The notes under the pieces: generated by a model
What the model saw: the letters and a program-made list of their open reading frames with translations, nothing else
Told to the model about the DNA's origin: nothing
Database searches by the model: none
In this document: positions 6,304 to 8,765 of the stretch, piece by piece
Layout: each line of letters starts with the position of its first letter
Position numbering within the stretch: the first letter of the stretch is position 1
NCBI GenBank assembly: GCA_003140655.1
Contig: PLKR01000071.1
Span: forward strand, 1 to 8,765
Direction: 5' to 3'
DNA from: Acidobacteriaceae bacterium
GTDB taxonomy: Bacteria; Acidobacteriota; Terriglobia; Terriglobales; Acidobacteriaceae
Length of the DNA: 8,765 bases
Program-made: the position numbers and the translations under genes

Positions 6304-6393
6304 CATAATGCTCCTTTCATTCGACATGTTCAGCATAGGCGGATATACTGGATCCAGTAAAGATCCAGATATATACAGGTGAATGGATCCAGT
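6304..6393 (-). promoter_or_regulatory. Promoter/operator copy B, divergent from mocR
   Basis: Reverse complement of the block at 1505-1593. On the plus strand the boxes read GATCCAG at 6351, 6362 and 6386, spaced 11 and 24 as in copy A. The first is part of a perfect 12-bp palindrome, ACTGGATCCAGT (6347-6358). On the minus strand TTTACT (6356-6361) and TATGCT (6332-6337) with 18 bp between form the candidate promoter away from mocR, followed by AGGAG and ATG 6306. MocR proteins studied so far (GabR, PdxR) bind direct repeats in their own divergent intergenic regions, which is the arrangement seen here. Confidence 0.75.
6321..6349 (+). promoter_or_regulatory. Sigma70-like promoter for mocR
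   Basis: TCGACA (6321-6326) and TATACT (6344-6349) are separated by exactly 17 bp, each five of six matches to consensus. Transcription would start near 6356, within or just after the first operator box, so MocR bound to its boxes should block its own promoter. The resulting leader of about 49 bases contains boxes 2 and 3. Confidence 0.55.
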
Positions 6394-6404
6394 GCACCAG
6401 TGCC

Positions 6405-7868
6405 ATGTCAAAGCGACCTGCGACCCTCATCGTATTAGATAGAAACAAACGCGAATCCTTGCAGACGCAGCTCGCTGTCAGTCTTAAAGAGCTGGTGCAG
6501 GCTCGGGTATTGGCTCCGGGCGCGGCTGTGCCTTCTAGCAGAGACCTTGCTGGGGATCTTCGTATCTCCCGCAACACGGTGATCCAAGCTTATGATCGCC
6601 TTATCGGCGAAGGGTATTTAGAGCCGTCAGCTCGACGCGGTCTGTTCGTGAGCGAATCTCTGACGGAAAAGATCTTGAGTAGAACGGGCCTGTCTAATGC
6701 GTCCACTACTGTGTCGCGTTTCGTTTTCCAGCAAAACTCCGAGAAACTCGGTATGCCGGTGCCGTTTCGCCCTTGCCAACCCGACGTTAGATTATTTCCG
6801 CTCGCATTGTGGAATCGCATGCGAACACGAGCACTCAGGAGTTATGGCACACACCTCTTGCATTACCAGTCGGAGCTGACTCTAGGATTTCCGTCTCTGC
6901 GACGCACCTTAGCTACTTATCTGCGCGAGAGCCGGGGCGTTCAATGCGACTGGCACCAGGTTGCAATTACCACCGGTTCACAACAGGCGTTGTACTTGCT
7001 GGCTCATTTACTTCTGAGGCCGGAGTCGCGTGTCGCAATGGAAGATCCGGGGTATCTGGGCGCACGTTTCGCGTGGCAACGAACCGGCGCCCGCCTAATC
7101 CCAGTATCGATCGATGCAGAGGGAATGAGGCTTCCTCCGGACAAGCGTTTCTCCGCGGAGCTGGTTTACACTACGCCGTCCCGTCAATTCCCCACCGGTG
7201 CGTGTCTGTCACTTTCTCGGCGCCTCTCCCTCGTTGAGTTCGCCGCGAGAACCAACGCGTGGATAATAGAAGACGACTACGACTCTGAATTCCGATACTC
7301 CCGTCCCCCGTTGCCCAGTCTCCAGAGTCTCGATAGCTCCGGGCGCGTGATTTACATCGGGAGCATGAGCAAGGTGCTTTTCCCCTCTCTTCGTATTGGC
7401 TACGTGGTTTTGCCTGCGTCTTTGGTGCAGGAGTTCACCGCCCTCCGCAGCGTTTTGGACGATCATGGTCCTTTGATTGATCAGGCAACGCTCGCCCAGT
7501 TCATAGATGCCGGTGCGTTCTACAGTCACATACGGCGGAGTCGAAGAGCGTACGGAGAGCGTCTACAGACATTCATTGAATCGGCATCCAAACTTCTGCT
7601 ACCACTTTCTTTTCCCTACATCGATGGAGGAATGAATTTAACAGGCTTTCTGGATTCTACCGAGGATGATCGAGAATGCTCGGACCGGCTTAAATCCATC
7701 GGTATCGAGATTCCGGCTCTTTCGCAGTATTCCTTGCGGCCAACCCGACCCGGTCTTGTCTTCGGATTTACCGCCTTTGAGCAGCGAACCACACAGGAGT
7801 CGATGAAACGTGTTGCGCTCGCGTTCCAAGGCCGAAGGAAAGGCCACCGTGGCGAACCGGCCCATTGA
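6405..7868 (+). CDS. MocR/GabR-type regulator (GntR winged helix + aminotransferase domain)
   Basis: The protein has 487 residues, normal for the family. Residues about 15-80 form a GntR winged helix-turn-helix (PSSRDLAGDLRISRNTVIQAY, then the wing GEGYLEPSARRGLFVSE). Residues about 110-475 form a fold-type I aminotransferase domain with TGSQQALYLLAHLL, EDPGYLGAR, EDDYDSEFRY (from Glu289) and GSMSKVLFPSLRIGY, where Lys323 should bind pyridoxal phosphate. No key residue is missing, so it should be functional. These regulators sense PLP or PLP-linked amino compounds and act as repressors or activators. The ATG at 6405 has no good Shine-Dalgarno sequence; an 8-bp near-tandem repeat (6389-6404) stands immediately before it. 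Operator boxes directly upstream, and again 4.8 kb away, suggest it controls itself, the divergent ORF and the dehydrogenase cluster. The effector is unknown. Confidence 0.93.
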   Translation: MSKRPATLIVLDRNKRESLQTQLAVSLKELVQARVLAPGAAVPSSRDLAGDLRISRNTVIQAYDRLIGEGYLEPSARRGLFVSESLTEKILSRTGLSNASTTVSRFVFQQNSEKLGMPVPFRPCQPDVRLFPLALWNRMRTRALRSYGTHLLHYQSELTLGFPSLRRTLATYLRESRGVQCDWHQVAITTGSQQALYLLAHLLLRPESRVAMEDPGYLGARFAWQRTGARLIPVSIDAEGMRLPPDKRFSAELVYTTPSRQFPTGACLSLSRRLSLVEFAARTNAWIIEDDYDSEFRYSRPPLPSLQSLDSSGRVIYIGSMSKVLFPSLRIGYVVLPASLVQEFTALRSVLDDHGPLIDQATLAQFIDAGAFYSHIRRSRRAYGERLQTFIESASKLLLPLSFPYIDGGMNLTGFLDSTEDDRECSDRLKSIGIEIPALSQYSLRPTRPGLVFGFTAFEQRTTQESMKRVALAFQGRRKGHRGEPAH

Positions 7869-7976
7869 CCTCGTCTGCCCAGCGGCGCGAGTACTAAAAT
7901 GTGCGCTTCCGGCCGATTTCCCGGTTGCCTAATAGTCATCTCAGAGAACAACTTTAGCACTGCCGAATGTTACTTG

Positions 7977-8656
7977 CTACCAGGTTCTTGCCGTGTCTGA
8001 AGTGAGCAAGAAGAGATCTTCATACTTACCACTTCGTGTTGCCCTGCTATTCGCTTCCTGTTCCTGTTTCTTGAACTCGTCGAGTTCCTTACGAAGATCA
8101 TCAGTAAGTGCTTGTTCCCCGGCTTCTTGAAGCAAGAATTTAGCTGATCCTAAGAACCCTGATCGAAGCCAATCAAACTGAACGATGTCCCGATTCGAGC
8201 CTTCGCATGCCTCAGGAAATCAAACTCCTCCGCTGTGTTGTAGAACGGAACGGTTAACGGAAATTGCCGAAGAAAAGACGCAAAGCTCTGGCTAGGGTTC
8301 GGGCTGGCGAGCTGCAAGGACAACTGCCGTGCCACGCTGGGGCTGACCTCTAGAGCAAGCGTCTGTACTCCATCGCCCACTACGACGCCCGTAAGCGCCT
8401 CTGCGAACTCCGGCACCTCTCTAATGCCGTGGTCTTCACCAAGGAAGGCATAGCAAGTGTGGGATGTGGCGTCTCGAATCTTGGCCGCCCCTGGGCCGAG
8501 GAGATGTCCGTCGCTGACTTCGATATCGTTGCGAGGACTTTGGATCGCGTTTTCAATGGAGGCAGCCTGTGCAGATCCTCGAACCGGTAGTTGCGCCAAC
8601 ACGAGCAGGAGAGGAAAAAACATGCCGACCTGACGCATAGTGCGCGAGTCTATCAT
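7977..8656 (-). pseudogene. Secreted protein with a GEDHG motif, broken by a one-base frameshift
   Basis: From ATG 8656 (alternative ATG 8638) the gene encodes a signal peptide ending near GSAQA, then a domain with FLGEDHGIREVPEFA (Gly-Glu-Asp-His-Gly at 73-77) and TLALEVSPSVARQL. The GExxHG pattern recalls the ChaN/Tiki-like and erythromycin-esterase-like families; I cannot choose between them. At 8157-8161 the minus strand reads CAG GG TTC, with one base missing, and the frame stops at 8150-8152 after GFDQGS. In the next frame the protein resumes at once as FLGSAKFLLQEAGEQ and runs 59 more residues to a TAG at 7977-7979. Restoring one base gives about 228 residues with an uninterrupted GFDQ-x-FLGS junction. 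That still seems shorter than a full protein of this type. It is either a recent pseudogene or a sequencing error. It converges with mocR. Confidence 0.65.
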
Positions 8657-8697
8657 CCTGCCTGCGACGGTAACAATGGTTTTGTTGGCGAAAAATC

Positions 8698-8745
8698 GCA
8701 ATTTCACCAACAACCCCGGGTTTGGGCCATAGTTGGTGAAATTGC
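8698..8745. repeat. 14-bp perfect inverted repeat upstream of the GEDHG gene
   Basis: GCAATTTCACCAAC (8698-8711) is the exact reverse complement of GTTGGTGAAATTGC (8732-8745), with a 20-base spacer that contains CCCGGG. A degenerate third copy of the arm, GTTGGCGAAAAATCGC, lies just to the left at 8684-8699. The element lies 42 bp upstream of ATG 8656 on the minus strand, where a promoter or operator is expected. It could be an operator, a hairpin, or part of a mobile-element end continuing past the window. Confidence 0.5.
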
Positions 8746-8765
8746 CTGTGGGTGTTGAAAAAGTC

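Noticed and set aside
1505..6393. Terminal inverted repeats of a transposon
   Set aside because: There is no transposase between the copies. The repeats contain promoter, operator boxes and start codon features aligned with flanking genes, and 85% identity with drift in one promoter fits duplicated regulation better.
7869..7976. Bidirectional terminator between mocR and the convergent broken gene
   Set aside because: Only short GC-rich patches such as CCGGCCG and CCCGG are present; no stable hairpin with a T tract could be found by eye.

Overview
The window is 8765 bp of bacterial chromosome with moderate GC, few complete genes and several decayed ones. Secreted TPR and PstS-like proteins, a lipoprotein quinoprotein dehydrogenase, a DUF2306 membrane protein and a MocR regulator together suggest a soil bacterium, possibly an acidobacterium. 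No marker gene is present, so that assignment is only an inference.

Layout. Positions 1-1147 hold the C-terminal part of a TPR protein and an overlapping small PstS-like periplasmic protein. Positions 1148-1504 hold no gene I can support. A promoter/operator block follows at 1505-1593, then a leader with interleaved inverted repeats, a frameshifted secreted-protein gene (1795-2326), a 37-residue secreted or anchored peptide (2379-2492) coupled to a PQQ-dependent glucose-dehydrogenase-like lipoprotein (2492-4498), and a DUF2306 membrane protein (4580-5215). Positions 5216-6044 look like decay: a fragment copied from the end of a PQQ dehydrogenase gene and a twice-shifted piece that looks like the C-terminal domain of a serine hydrolase. 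A short minus-strand ORF with a signal peptide (6045-6173) diverges from an intact MocR-type regulator (6405-7868). The window ends with a minus-strand secreted-protein gene (7977-8656) broken by a one-base frameshift, and a 14-bp inverted repeat.

The main result is a regulatory link. The 89 bp in front of the MocR gene recur 4.8 kb away in inverted orientation, without gaps and with about 85% identity by eye. Three CTGG[A/G]TC boxes have the same 24 and 11 bp spacing in both copies. The copies also share a candidate promoter running away from mocR, a Shine-Dalgarno sequence and an ATG. In the copy beside mocR the opposite strand carries a good promoter reading into mocR. In the far copy each hexamer of that promoter has lost a consensus base. 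The simplest model is that this MocR protein controls itself, a divergent secreted peptide and the quinoprotein dehydrogenase cluster. I do not know of this pairing as a described system. All functional statements here come from reading the sequence, not from database searches.
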